Assembly: GCF_046764005.1 (NCBI RefSeq)
Contig: NZ_JBKOFW010000009.1
Location: 1 to 64,000, forward strand
Direction: 5' to 3'
Origin: Oryzobacter faecalis
Lineage (GTDB): Bacteria; Actinomycetota; Actinomycetes; Actinomycetales; Dermatophilaceae
DNA length: 64,000 nt
In this document: in pieces, positions 25,377 through 35,741 of the stretch
Position numbering within the stretch: position 1 is the stretch's first letter
Layout: the number at the start of each line of letters is the position of its first letter
The notes under the pieces: model-generated
Databases searched by the model: none
Seen by the model: the letters and a program-made list of their open reading frames with translations, nothing else
What the model was told of the DNA's origin: nothing
Program-made: the position numbers and the translations under genes

Positions 25377-26392
25377 CGGGTCGCCTCCACGGGGTTGAAG
25401 CAGCGCAGGGCGCGGCGGTAGGACTCCTCCAGCTCGGGCGTTCGCTGCGTGCAGGTCTCGATGCGGTTGAAGCACCGTGGCGCGAACGCACACGCGTCGG
25501 CCCACGGCAGGTTGTCGGCGACCGAGCCCGGGATGGGCGTGAGCCGTTCACCGCGGGGTGCGTCGAGCCGCGGGATGGAGCCGAGCAGGCCCGCGGTGTA
25601 CGGGTGTCGCGGGTCGGCGAACAGCTCGTGGCGGTCGCCGCGCTCGACGATCCGTCCGCCGTAGAGGACGTTGACCTCGTCGCACAGCCCCGCGACGACG
25701 CCGAGGTCGTGCGTGATCATCACGAGCGCGGTCCCGGTCTCGACGACGAGCTCCTTGAGCAGGGCGAGGATCTGGGCCTGGATCGTCACGTCGAGGGCCG
25801 TCGTCGGCTCGTCGGCGATGAGGAGGCGCGGGGCGCAGGCCAGCGCCATCGCGATGAGGGCGCGCTGGCGCATGCCCCCCGACATCTGGTGCGGGTAGTC
25901 CTTGAGCCGGCGGTCGGGGTCGGGGATGCCGACCCGCTGGAGCAGGTCGCGCGCGACCGGCCGGGCCGCCTTGCGCGACATCCCGCGGTGCCGCTCGAGC
26001 ACCTCGGTGACCTGCAGCCCCACCGGGACCACGGGGTTCAGCGACGACAGGGGGTCCTGGAAGATCATCGCGATGTCGCGGCCGCGGCGGTCGCGCATGT
26101 CGTCCTGGCCGAGCGAGAGCAGGTTGGTGCCCTCGAAGGACGCCTCGCCCTCGACGGTGTTGCCGCGCCGGGGCAGCAGCCCCATGATCGCGAGCGAGGT
26201 GACCGACTTGCCGCAGCCGGACTCGCCGACGAGGCCGACGGTCTGGCCGGGGCGGACGTCGAAGCTGACGCCGTCGACCGCGCGGAAGGGCTGCTCGCCG
26301 CGCCGCTGGAAGGTGACCCGGAGGTCGCGGACGGACAGCAGCGGCTCGTCGCCGCGGGACGTGCCGGGGGGTGTGGTCGCCGTGGCGGTCAT
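25373..26392 (-). CDS. dppD: Peptide ABC transporter ATP-binding subunit (DppD/OppD)
   Basis: A 339-residue ABC ATPase: Walker A GESGCGKSV (Val in place of the usual Ser/Thr after the lysine-serine, as is normal for OppD-type), MIFQDPLSSLNP, signature SGGMRQRALIAMAL, Walker B LLIADEPTTALD, H-loop ITHDLG. The OppD C-terminal Cys cluster (CAFAPRCFNRIETC...LRCF) is present. It pairs with DppF to drive uptake. The start is 7 nt after the end of dppC, and its TGA overlaps the dppF ATG. Confidence 0.94.
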   Translation of the reverse strand: MTATATTPPGTSRGDEPLLSVRDLRVTFQRRGEQPFRAVDGVSFDVRPGQTVGLVGESGCGKSVTSLAIMGLLPRRGNTVEGEASFEGTNLLSLGQDDMRDRRGRDIAMIFQDPLSSLNPVVPVGLQVTEVLERHRGMSRKAARPVARDLLQRVGIPDPDRRLKDYPHQMSGGMRQRALIAMALACAPRLLIADEPTTALDVTIQAQILALLKELVVETGTALVMITHDLGVVAGLCDEVNVLYGGRIVERGDRHELFADPRHPYTAGLLGSIPRLDAPRGERLTPIPGSVADNLPWADACAFAPRCFNRIETCTQRTPELEESYRRALRCFNPVEATR

Positions 26393-26399
26393 CGGTGCG

Positions 26400-27377
26400 T
26401 CACCTCCTGCTCTTGGGGTCGAGGGCCTCGCGCAGCGACTCGCCCATGAGGGTGAAGCCGAGCGCGACGACGATGATGCACAGCGCCGGGTAGTAGGCGA
26501 GGTGCGGGTGGTCGTAGATGAACTGCTGCGAGGCGCCGAGCATCTGGCCCCACTCGGGGTCGCGGTCGTCGGGGTTGCCGAGGCCGAGGAAGGACAGCGC
26601 GGCGGCGTCGATGATGGCCGTCGCGAGGACGAGGGTCGCCTGGACGATGACCGGCCCGAGCGAGTTCGGCAGCATGTGCCGGAACACGATGGCGCGGGGC
26701 CTGACCCCGAGGGCACGGGCCGCGAGCACGTGGTCGCTGTAGCGCTGGGCCAGCATCGACCCGCGCAGGAGCCGGGCGAAGATCGGTACCTGCACCACCG
26801 AGACGGCGATGATGACCGTCCACTGGCTCGGCCGGCTCGCGAGGGCCGCGAGCGAGAAGGCCAGGAGCAGCGAGGGGATGGAGAGCAGGACGTCGACGAC
26901 GCGCATCACGAGCGAGTCGACCCAGCCGCCGAAGGCGCCCGACAGGATGCCGAGGACGAGGCCGCCGGCGAGGCCGAGCAGGGTCGCGAGCACACCGACG
27001 ATGAGCGTCTGGCGGCTGCCGACGAGGAGCCGGGAGAACAGGTCGCGCCCCTTGTTGTCGGCCCCGAGCGGGAAGCCCGGCTCCGGCCCGGGGACCGGGT
27101 TGCTCTGCTGGCGGACCTTCTCGATGAGCAGGCCCTCGCTCGGGTCGTGCGGGGCGATGAACGGCGAGACCACCGCGAGGATCACGAAGGCCACGGTGAT
27201 CGCGAGCCCGAGGAGGAACACGGGGTTGCGGCGCAGCCGCTGCCACGCGCTGGCGATGAGGGAGACGCCGGGGGCCTCGTCGATGGTGCCGGCGTCGGCG
27301 ACCGCGACGCCGCCGGCGGTGGCCGCGAGGTCGTCGATGCGCTGCTTGCGCCGGTTCATGGGGTTCGCGGGGCTCAT
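26400..27377 (-). CDS. dppC: Peptide ABC transporter permease (DppC/OppC)
   Basis: A 325-residue membrane permease from ATG 27377, overlapping the dppB stop (ATGA). After a hydrophilic N-terminal segment it has the OppC-N helix (NPVFLLGLAITVAFVILAVVSPFIAPHDP), then the periplasmic-type loop LGADNKGRDLFSRLLVGSRQTL, and the EAA loop ARALGVRPRAIVFRHMLPNS that contacts the ATPases. About six transmembrane helices in total. It forms the channel with DppB. Confidence 0.94.
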   Translation of the reverse strand: MSPANPMNRRKQRIDDLAATAGGVAVADAGTIDEAPGVSLIASAWQRLRRNPVFLLGLAITVAFVILAVVSPFIAPHDPSEGLLIEKVRQQSNPVPGPEPGFPLGADNKGRDLFSRLLVGSRQTLIVGVLATLLGLAGGLVLGILSGAFGGWVDSLVMRVVDVLLSIPSLLLAFSLAALASRPSQWTVIIAVSVVQVPIFARLLRGSMLAQRYSDHVLAARALGVRPRAIVFRHMLPNSLGPVIVQATLVLATAIIDAAALSFLGLGNPDDRDPEWGQMLGASQQFIYDHPHLAYYPALCIIVVALGFTLMGESLREALDPKSRR

Positions 27378-28384
27378 CGGGTCCTCACCCTCGGGTCGAT
27401 GACGGCGTAGGAGATGTCGACGAGCAGGTTGACGACGACGTAGATGCCGGCCGAGGCCAGGATCAGGACCTGGAGCACCGGGAAGTCCTTGTTGGAGAAC
27501 GACTGGTACATGGCGCTGCCGAGGCCGGGGAAGTTGAACACCGACTCGGTGAGCACCGCCCCCGCCAGGAGACCGCCGACCTGGAGGCCGATCGTCGTGA
27601 CGACCGGGAGGAGGGCGTTGCGCATGACGTGGCGGGCCCGGATGACGCGCGCGGTGAGGCCCTTGGCCTCGGCGGTGCGCACGTAGTCCTCGTCGAGGAC
27701 GTCGAGGACGGACGCCCGGGCGATGCGGAAGATCACCGCGAACGGGATCGTCGCCAGCGTCACCGCGGGCAGGACGAGGTGCTTGAGGGCGTCCGCGGAG
27801 CAGTCGAGCTCGCGGGTCAGCAGCCCGTCGAGGACGAAGAAGTTCGTGACACGCGTGCAGTTCAGCCCGGGGTCCTGTCGGCCCGAGACGGGGAAGATGT
27901 TGTGCTCGACGGCGAGCTGGTACTTCAGCACGAAGGCGAGGAAGAAGACGGGGACGGCGACGCCGATGAGGGAGAGGATGACGAGGCCGCTGTCCCACGC
28001 CGAGTTGCGCCGCTTCGCGGCGAGGTAGCCGAGCGGGATCGCGAGGACGAGCGCGATGAGGAGGGCGCCGACGCTCAGCTCGATCGTCGCCGGCAGCCGC
28101 GTCAGGAAGATCTCGAAGGCGTCGCGGCCGGGGAGCACGGCGGTCGAGGCGCCGAACTCGCCATTGGCGGCCCGCTGCACGAACTTCGCGTACTGGACCC
28201 AGATCGGCTGGTCCAGGCCGAGCGCCCTCGTGAGCGCCTCGCGGTTGGCCGGGGTGGCCCGCTCCCCGAGCAGTGCCGAGACGGTGCCGCCGGGGAGGGC
28301 CTTGAGCCAGAGGAAGAGGAGCAGGGACAGCACGACCACCACTCCCACCATCTGGAAGAGGCGTCTGATGATGAATCTCGCCAC
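27374..28384 (-). CDS. dppB: Peptide ABC transporter permease (DppB/OppB)
   Basis: A 336-residue permease from GTG 28384 (AGGAG about 10 nt upstream). It starts with the OppB-type MARFIIRRLFQMVGVVVVLSLL, then a long external loop (RQDPGLNCTRVTNFFVLDG), and has the EAA loop RTAEAKGLTARVIRARHVMRNALLP. The ending LVDISYAVIDPRVR is characteristic. Six transmembrane helices are expected. The gap from dppA (118 bp) contains a strong hairpin that probably lowers permease expression relative to the binding protein. Confidence 0.94.
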   Translation of the reverse strand: MARFIIRRLFQMVGVVVVLSLLLFLWLKALPGGTVSALLGERATPANREALTRALGLDQPIWVQYAKFVQRAANGEFGASTAVLPGRDAFEIFLTRLPATIELSVGALLIALVLAIPLGYLAAKRRNSAWDSGLVILSLIGVAVPVFFLAFVLKYQLAVEHNIFPVSGRQDPGLNCTRVTNFFVLDGLLTRELDCSADALKHLVLPAVTLATIPFAVIFRIARASVLDVLDEDYVRTAEAKGLTARVIRARHVMRNALLPVVTTIGLQVGGLLAGAVLTESVFNFPGLGSAMYQSFSNKDFPVLQVLILASAGIYVVVNLLVDISYAVIDPRVRTR

Positions 28385-28419
28385 GGTGTGGGTGCTCCTG
28401 GTTCGGGGCTGGACGGCGA

Positions 28420-28454
28420 TGGCCGCCTCGGACCCTAACGGTCCGAGGCGGCCA
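28420..28454. terminator. Hairpin between dppA and dppB (partial terminator/attenuator)
   Basis: GGCCGCCTCGGACC (28421-28434), loop CTAAC, and GGTCCGAGGCGGCC (28440-28453) form a perfect 14-bp stem, 15 bp counting the T-A pair at 28420/28454. No T-tract. Position between the SBP gene and the permease genes is where stem-loops commonly stabilise the upstream mRNA or attenuate read-through. Confidence 0.7.
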
Positions 28455-28502
28455 CCGGGAACTTCGCTGACTGTGACCGGTCGAGGCGTGAGCCTCAGGT
28501 GG

Positions 28503-30176
28503 TCACTTGCCGCTGACCGTCACCTGGTCGAACATCTCGGCGGTCAGCGGGCTGGCCACGAGGCCCTGCACGCCACCGCTGGTGACGAGCGCCGGCGGGG
28601 AGTGGCTGACCGGGATGCCCGGCAGGTACTCCTCGGCGATCTGCTGGTTGATCTTCTGGTACGCGGCCTCACGCTCGCCCTCGTCGACGATCGCGTCGGC
28701 CTTCTTCAGCTCCTCCGAGAGGGTCTTGCCCCACGGGTAGAGCTTGGTGCCGAAGTCGTTGGCCTCGAGGTTGCTGAAGAACGTGCCGAGGAAGTTGTCG
28801 GCAGCGTTGTAGTCACCGGTCCAGCCGAGCAGCCACGCGTCGAACTTGCCGGCGCTGGCGTCGTCGAGGTAGCCACCGTTCCACGGCTTGCTGACGACCT
28901 CGACCTTGATGCCGGCGGCCTCGAGGTCCTTCTTGAAGGCCTCGTGGATCTTCTGGGGGTCCGGCATGTACGGACGCGACACCTCGGTCGGGAACGCGAA
29001 CTGCAGGGTCATCCCCTCGGCGCCGGCCTCCTTGAGGAGCGACTTGGCCTTCTCCACGTCGTACGGGTACGGCTGGAGCGAGGTGTTGTAGCCGGCGACG
29101 GCCTCGGGCATGAACTGCGAGGCCACCTTGGCGCCCTCGGGCAGCTGGGTCTTGACCATCTGCTCGCGGTTGGTCGCGTGGGCGATCGCCTGGCGGACCC
29201 GGAGGTCCTTGAGCTTGTCGTTCTTCGACGCGTTCAGGCCCAGGTAGAGGATGTTGAAGGCGGGCCGGATCTCGACCTTGTTGCCGGCGTCCTCGAGGCC
29301 CTTCCAGTCGACCGGGTTCGGCAGGTCGTAGCCGTCGATGGAGCCCGCCTGGAGCTCCTGGCGACGGGTCGACTCGTCGGGGATGATCTTGAAGACGAGC
29401 TTGGCCGTCTTCGGCTTCTCGCCGTAGTACTGGTCGTTCGCGACGAGCGTGACCGTCTTGTTGGCCTCGTCGTACTTGTCGAGCTTGTACGGGCCGATGC
29501 CGACCGGGGCGGTCGAGTACGCCGGGTAGGTGAAGCCCTCGCCGGCGGCCTGGACGTTGTTGGCGTCCCCGGCCTCGAGCGCCTTGGGGGACTGCATCGA
29601 GAAGGAGTCGAGCGAGAGGATCGTCGGGAAGCTCGAGGTCGCGCGCGTGATCGTGATCGTCGCGGTCGACTCGTCCTTGGCCTGGCAGCTCTTGTAGAGC
29701 GAGTCCGCCGGCTTGTCGCTGAAGCTGCCGAAGAAGTAGCCCCAGTACTCGGCGGCCGTCTGGCCGGCGCCCTTCTGCTCGAACATGCGCGTCATGTTGT
29801 AGCAGACGGCCTCGGCGTTGAACGGCTCGCCGTCGGAGAACTTCACGCCCTGGCGGAGCTTGAAGTCCCACGTGAGGCCGTCCTCGGACGGGGTCCAGCT
29901 CTCGGCGAGCTCCGGCTGCACGTCGGCGGTGCCGGGCTTGACGCCGAGCAGGCCCTGGTGGATCTGCCGCGTGACGCGGAAGGTCTCACCGTCCGTGGCG
30001 TAGAAGGGGTCGAACAGCTTGGGGGCGCCTGCGGCGCCGAAGGTGAACGTGTCCTTGGTCGTGCCGGCCGAGCCGGACGCGCCGCTGCCGGAGTCGCGAT
30101 CGGACTGCGCGCAGGCCGTCACGGTGAGGGCGGCGGCCGCCATGAGGGCGACCGGCACCTTCCGCTGGAGCTTCAT
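28503..30176 (-). CDS. dppA: Peptide ABC transporter substrate-binding lipoprotein (DppA/OppA)
   Basis: A 557-residue SBP_bac_5 lipoprotein, first gene of the five-gene operon. Lipobox LTVTAC after the hydrophobic stretch puts the lipidated Cys at about residue 22. The mature domain has the family pattern LFDPFYATDGETFRVTRQIHQGLLG, WTPSEDGLTWDFKLRQGVKFSDGEPFNAEAVCYN and AIAHATNREQMVK. The start at 30176 has GAGG about 7 nt upstream. It captures oligopeptides, or possibly another amphipathic solute, outside the membrane for DppBCDF. Confidence 0.93.
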   Translation of the reverse strand: MKLQRKVPVALMAAAALTVTACAQSDRDSGSGASGSAGTTKDTFTFGAAGAPKLFDPFYATDGETFRVTRQIHQGLLGVKPGTADVQPELAESWTPSEDGLTWDFKLRQGVKFSDGEPFNAEAVCYNMTRMFEQKGAGQTAAEYWGYFFGSFSDKPADSLYKSCQAKDESTATITITRATSSFPTILSLDSFSMQSPKALEAGDANNVQAAGEGFTYPAYSTAPVGIGPYKLDKYDEANKTVTLVANDQYYGEKPKTAKLVFKIIPDESTRRQELQAGSIDGYDLPNPVDWKGLEDAGNKVEIRPAFNILYLGLNASKNDKLKDLRVRQAIAHATNREQMVKTQLPEGAKVASQFMPEAVAGYNTSLQPYPYDVEKAKSLLKEAGAEGMTLQFAFPTEVSRPYMPDPQKIHEAFKKDLEAAGIKVEVVSKPWNGGYLDDASAGKFDAWLLGWTGDYNAADNFLGTFFSNLEANDFGTKLYPWGKTLSEELKKADAIVDEGEREAAYQKINQQIAEEYLPGIPVSHSPPALVTSGGVQGLVASPLTAEMFDQVTVSGK

Positions 30177-30425
30177 CGATAAACCTCGCTTGGGTGTGCG
30201 AACGCTCGAGACGACCGGGTCGGACGCCCGAGGACTGGTGCCGAGTCGGCGCGGGCGAGCCGCACCATCCACCGACAAGGCGGGACCATAACGGCAAAAC
30301 TGCGCCGGTTGCCGCTCCGAACAGCATGGTTATGCAGTTGAGACCCGCCGTCGCCGAACGCCCGGCGGCCGGCACCCGTTACACCGGATTCGGTCGTGGG
30401 CGCAAGACCTGAGAGACTGGTGGGC

Positions 30426-32321
<1,896 letters not shown>

Positions 32322-32329
32322 ACGCTGAC

Positions 32330-34366
32330 GTGCGCCTGAGGAAGTCCACGCCCCGGTCCACCCCGGACCCCGCCCCCGAGGCCACCCCTGCGCCGCCCGG
32401 GGCCGCCACGCGCGCGAGCCGCCACGGCGGTGAGAAGCGCGCCGCCGGGACCCGCGCCGCCGGGACCCGCCCCGCCGGGACCCGCGGCGCCCGCCCCGCG
32501 GCGGGAGCCGCGCCGGGCGGTGCACGTCGACCGGCCGCCGAGGGCACGACCCGCGCCGGCCGCCGGGCGGCGCGTCGTCGCCGTCCGCGGGCGCTCACGG
32601 TCGCGCTGGCGGTCGTGGGAGTGCTCGTGCTGACCCTCGGTGCGCTCCTCGGGACCCGGTTCCTCGGCAGCGGGTCCGGCCAGGCGCCCGAGACCGCCGC
32701 GGCGACCTCGGCCGTCGGCGACCGCGTCGACACCGACGGCGGCACCCTGCACGCGCTGACCCTCGGCCCCGTCGCGACGTGGGACCCGCAGCGGATCGCC
32801 TCGCGCGACGACATGGCCTTCGCGGGCCGCGTCTTCGCCCGCACCCTCACCGCGTACGCCCCGAGCACCGACCCGAGCCGGCAGTCCCGCCTCGTCGGTG
32901 ACCTCGCCACCGACACCGGCACCCCGGGCAAGGACCTGCGCACCTGGTCGTTCACCCTCCGCGACGGGCTGAAGTGGCAGGACGGCAGCCCGCTGACCTG
33001 CGCCGACGTCGCGTACGGCATCTCGCGGACCTTCGCCACCGACGTCATCGCCGGCGGCCCCACCGACGCCCTCGCCGTCCTCGCCATCCCGCGCCAGATG
33101 GACGGCACGAGCACCTACCCCGGGCCCTACGGCACCGGCGAGGCCGCGGTCAAGGCCCAGGCGATCTTCGACAAGGCGGTCACCTGCAAGGGGCAGACGA
33201 TCACCTTCACGCTCAGCTCGCCGCTCAGCGACTTCAACGAGCTCGTCAGCCAGCCCGCCTTCGGCCCGGTGAAGAAGTCCGAGGACCGCCGCGAGGCCGG
33301 CGGCTACGACGTCTTCTCCGCCGGCCCGTACACGCTCGAGGGCACCTGGTCCGCCGGCGAGGGCGGCACCTTCGTCCGCAACCCGCACTGGAGCCGGGCG
33401 AGCGACCCCGTGCGCCGCGCGCACCCGGACGTCATCCGCTTCCAGGAGGGCCTGGACACCCAGGCGGTGGCCCAGCAGGTCATGGCCGACGGGGACACCG
33501 GCCGCTACGCCGTGGCGCTGGGGTCCGCGCCGCCCGCCATCCAGCAGCACATCACCGCGGTGCAGAGCCTGCAGGAGCGCTCGGTCAACCCGCTGACCGG
33601 TGTCGTCGACTACCTCGTCCCCAACACCCGCAGCGAGGTGTTCAAGAGCGAGCTGGTCCGCCAGGCCCTCGCCGCGGCGACCAACCGCGACGCCTACGTC
33701 ACCGCCATCGGCGGGGCGACGGCCGCGCAGCCGACCCGTTCGCTCATCCCCGCGTCCCTCCCGGCCGCGCACGAGGCCGACCCGATCGGCACCGGCACGA
33801 AGGGTGACGCCGAGCGCGCCAAGGCCCTCCTCCTCGAGGCGAAGAAGACCGGCCCGGTGCCGTTCACCGTCGCCTACCGCTCGAACCCCACGAGCGACAA
33901 GGCGATGGCGGCCCTCGTGGCGGGCTGGCGCCTCGCCGGCTTCGAGCCGACCGCGAAGCCGATCACCGACGACTACTTCTCGCAGATCAGCGACCCGAAG
34001 GCCGCCACCGAGATCGACGTCTTCTGGTCGAACTGGGCCCCGGCCTGGGCCTCGGCCTCGACCGTCCTGCCGCCGCTGTTCGACAGCTCGATCAACATCA
34101 CCAAGACCGGGCCGGGCCGCGACTACGGCTACTGGGCCGACCCCAAGGTCAACGCCCGGATGGCGGAGATCCAGGCCATCGCCGACCGTGCCGAGCGCGA
34201 GGCGGCGTGGGCGGAGCTCGACGCGTCCCTCCTCCAGCGCGGGGCCTACATCGGGCTCGCGGAGCGGCGGGCGCTCTACGTCTCCGGCTCCGACGTCCGC
34301 AACCTGTCGGCCAACGCGGTCAACGGCGGTGTCGTCGAGTTCGCCGACATCGCGGTGGCCCCGTGA
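32330..34366 (+). CDS. Orphan ABC-type (SBP_bac_5) substrate-binding protein with basic N-terminal extension
   Basis: A 678-residue protein from GTG 32330. The first 85 residues are unusual: Arg/Ala/Pro/Gly-rich, with a three-fold AGTR-type repeat, then a strongly basic patch (RRAARRRRPR). A transmembrane or signal-anchor helix follows (LTVALAVVGVLVLTLGALLGTRFL). The extracellular part is an SBP_bac_5 domain (ATWDPQRIASRDDMAFAGRVF, WSFTLRDGLKWQDGSPLTCADVAYGI). No lipobox Cys is seen, so it is probably anchored by the helix. No permease or ATPase genes are next to it. It lies between typA and mshB and overlaps mshB by 4 nt (GTGA). An upstream GTG or a later start would remove part of the basic region. 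Confidence 0.82.
   Translation: MRLRKSTPRSTPDPAPEATPAPPGAATRASRHGGEKRAAGTRAAGTRPAGTRGARPAAGAAPGGARRPAAEGTTRAGRRAARRRRPRALTVALAVVGVLVLTLGALLGTRFLGSGSGQAPETAAATSAVGDRVDTDGGTLHALTLGPVATWDPQRIASRDDMAFAGRVFARTLTAYAPSTDPSRQSRLVGDLATDTGTPGKDLRTWSFTLRDGLKWQDGSPLTCADVAYGISRTFATDVIAGGPTDALAVLAIPRQMDGTSTYPGPYGTGEAAVKAQAIFDKAVTCKGQTITFTLSSPLSDFNELVSQPAFGPVKKSEDRREAGGYDVFSAGPYTLEGTWSAGEGGTFVRNPHWSRASDPVRRAHPDVIRFQEGLDTQAVAQQVMADGDTGRYAVALGSAPPAIQQHITAVQSLQERSVNPLTGVVDYLVPNTRSEVFKSELVRQALAAATNRDAYVTAIGGATAAQPTRSLIPASLPAAHEADPIGTGTKGDAERAKALLLEAKKTGPVPFTVAYRSNPTSDKAMAALVAGWRLAGFEPTAKPITDDYFSQISDPKAATEIDVFWSNWAPAWASASTVLPPLFDSSINITKTGPGRDYGYWADPKVNARMAEIQAIADRAEREAAWAELDASLLQRGAYIGLAERRALYVSGSDVRNLSANAVNGGVVEFADIAVAP
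32441..32485. repeat. Three tandem 15-bp repeats inside the SBP gene
   Basis: Units GCCGCCGGGACCCGC, GCCGCCGGGACCCGC and CCCGCCGGGACCCGC. They keep the frame and encode a repeated A/P-A-G-T-R pentapeptide. Confidence 0.85.
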
Positions 34367-35235
34367 CGGGCCTCCTCGACGGCGTCGAGGTCGAGGGGAG
34401 GGCAGCCCGCCTGCTCTTCGTCCACGCCCACCCCGACGACGAGACCCTCGCCACCGGCGTCGCCATCGCCCACCACGTCGCCCGCGGCGACGACGTCCAC
34501 GTCCTCACGTGCACGCTCGGTGAGGAGGGCGAGGTCATCCCTGCCGCGCTGGCGCACCTCGAGGGCGCCGAGGGTGACCCCCTCGCGGGGCACCGTCTCG
34601 AGGAGCTGCGCGGGGCGCTGGCCGTCCTCGGCGCCACCTCGCACCTGCTCGGCCCGGGCCCCGACGGGTCGCCCACCCGCTGGCGGGACTCGGGCATGGC
34701 CGGCTCGCCCGCGTCGCGCCACCCGCGCGCGTGGACCCGTGCCGACCTCGCCGACGCCGCGGCCGCGGTGCGCGGCGTCATCGACGAGGTCGCCCCCGAC
34801 GTCGTCGTCACGTACGACGCCACCGGCGGGTACGGCCACCCCGACCACGTCCGCACCCACGAGGCCACCTGCCACGCGGTCGCCACCGCGGCCGCGCCGC
34901 CCGTGCTCTACGGCACGCTGACCCCGCGGTCCTGGGTCGCCGAGGACCGCGCCTGGCTCGCCGCGAACGCCCCCGCCGGCGACCTCGTCGTCCCCGGCCC
35001 CGACGACCCCGTGGCCACCTCCGTCGTCCCCGACGACGCCGTGACGCACCGCGTCGTCGACCCGGTCGTCGTCGCCACCCAGGCCGAGGCGCTGCGCCAC
35101 CACGGGACGCAGGTCGTCGTGGGGGAGGGGTGGTACGCCTTGTCCAACCACGTCGTGTCGCGGCTCGCCGGCCGCGAGGGCTACGCCCGGCTCGACCCGT
35201 CGACCGGCCGACCCGTCAGCGAGGGGACACCGTGA
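34363..35235 (+). CDS. mshB: Mycothiol biosynthesis deacetylase MshB
   Basis: A 290-residue PIG-L-type zinc enzyme from GTG 34363. Metal site: AHPDDE (LLFVHAHPDDETLATG) and HPDHV (YGHPDHVRTHE). MshB-typical features: TCTLGEEGEVIP, a GHRLEELRGALAVLG helix and WRDSGMAGSP. It removes the acetyl group from GlcNAc-Ins to give GlcN-Ins in mycothiol synthesis. The gene is coupled to the SBP upstream and the flavin reductase downstream through GTGA overlaps. Its presence shows that the organism makes mycothiol. Confidence 0.93.
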   Translation: MTGLLDGVEVEGRAARLLFVHAHPDDETLATGVAIAHHVARGDDVHVLTCTLGEEGEVIPAALAHLEGAEGDPLAGHRLEELRGALAVLGATSHLLGPGPDGSPTRWRDSGMAGSPASRHPRAWTRADLADAAAAVRGVIDEVAPDVVVTYDATGGYGHPDHVRTHEATCHAVATAAAPPVLYGTLTPRSWVAEDRAWLAANAPAGDLVVPGPDDPVATSVVPDDAVTHRVVDPVVVATQAEALRHHGTQVVVGEGWYALSNHVVSRLAGREGYARLDPSTGRPVSEGTP

Positions 35236-35741
35236 CCGCCGAGCAGTCTCCCGAACCCCTCGACCCGGCCGTGTTCCGGCAGGCGATGGGCCGTCTCGTC
35301 AGCGGCGTCAGCGTCCTCACCACGGTCGCCGGGGGGCACGACCACGCGATGACCGCCGACACCCTGACCTCGGTGTCGCTCGACCCCCTCCTCGTCCTCG
35401 TCTGCGCCGAGACCGAGGCCCGCTGGTACGGGGCCGTGCTCGAGGCCGGGACCTTCGGGGTCAGCGTGCTCGCCGCCGACCAGCGCCCGCTCTCGGAGTG
35501 GTTCGCCACCCGGGGCCGCCCCCTCCACGGCCAGCTGGACCGCGCGCCCCACCGGCGCGGCGAGGCCACCGGCAACGCGCTCCTCGACGGCGCGCTCATG
35601 CACCTCGAGTGCCGCACGACCGACGTGCACCCGGCCGGGGACCATGCGATCGTCGTCGCAGAGGTCCTCGCCATCGACCTGCCCGACACCGTGGGGCCAG
35701 GCCTGGTCCACTTCCGAGGACGCTACGGGAGCATCGCATGA
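35232..35741 (+). CDS. Flavin reductase family protein (FMN-binding)
   Basis: A 169-residue protein from GTG 35232. It has the flavin_reduct fold: FRQAMGRLVSGVSVLTTVAGGHDHAMTADTLTSVSLDPLLVLVC is the canonical start, and GVSVLAADQRPLSEWFA and GALMHLECRTTDVHPAGDHAIVVAEV complete it. Members reduce free FMN with NAD(P)H for two-component monooxygenases, or bind FMN in other roles. It sits in the run SBP-mshB-here-VanW with 4-nt overlaps, so it is certainly cotranscribed with mshB. A thiol or redox connection is only suggested by context. Confidence 0.88.
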   Translation: MTAEQSPEPLDPAVFRQAMGRLVSGVSVLTTVAGGHDHAMTADTLTSVSLDPLLVLVCAETEARWYGAVLEAGTFGVSVLAADQRPLSEWFATRGRPLHGQLDRAPHRRGEATGNALLDGALMHLECRTTDVHPAGDHAIVVAEVLAIDLPDTVGPGLVHFRGRYGSIA

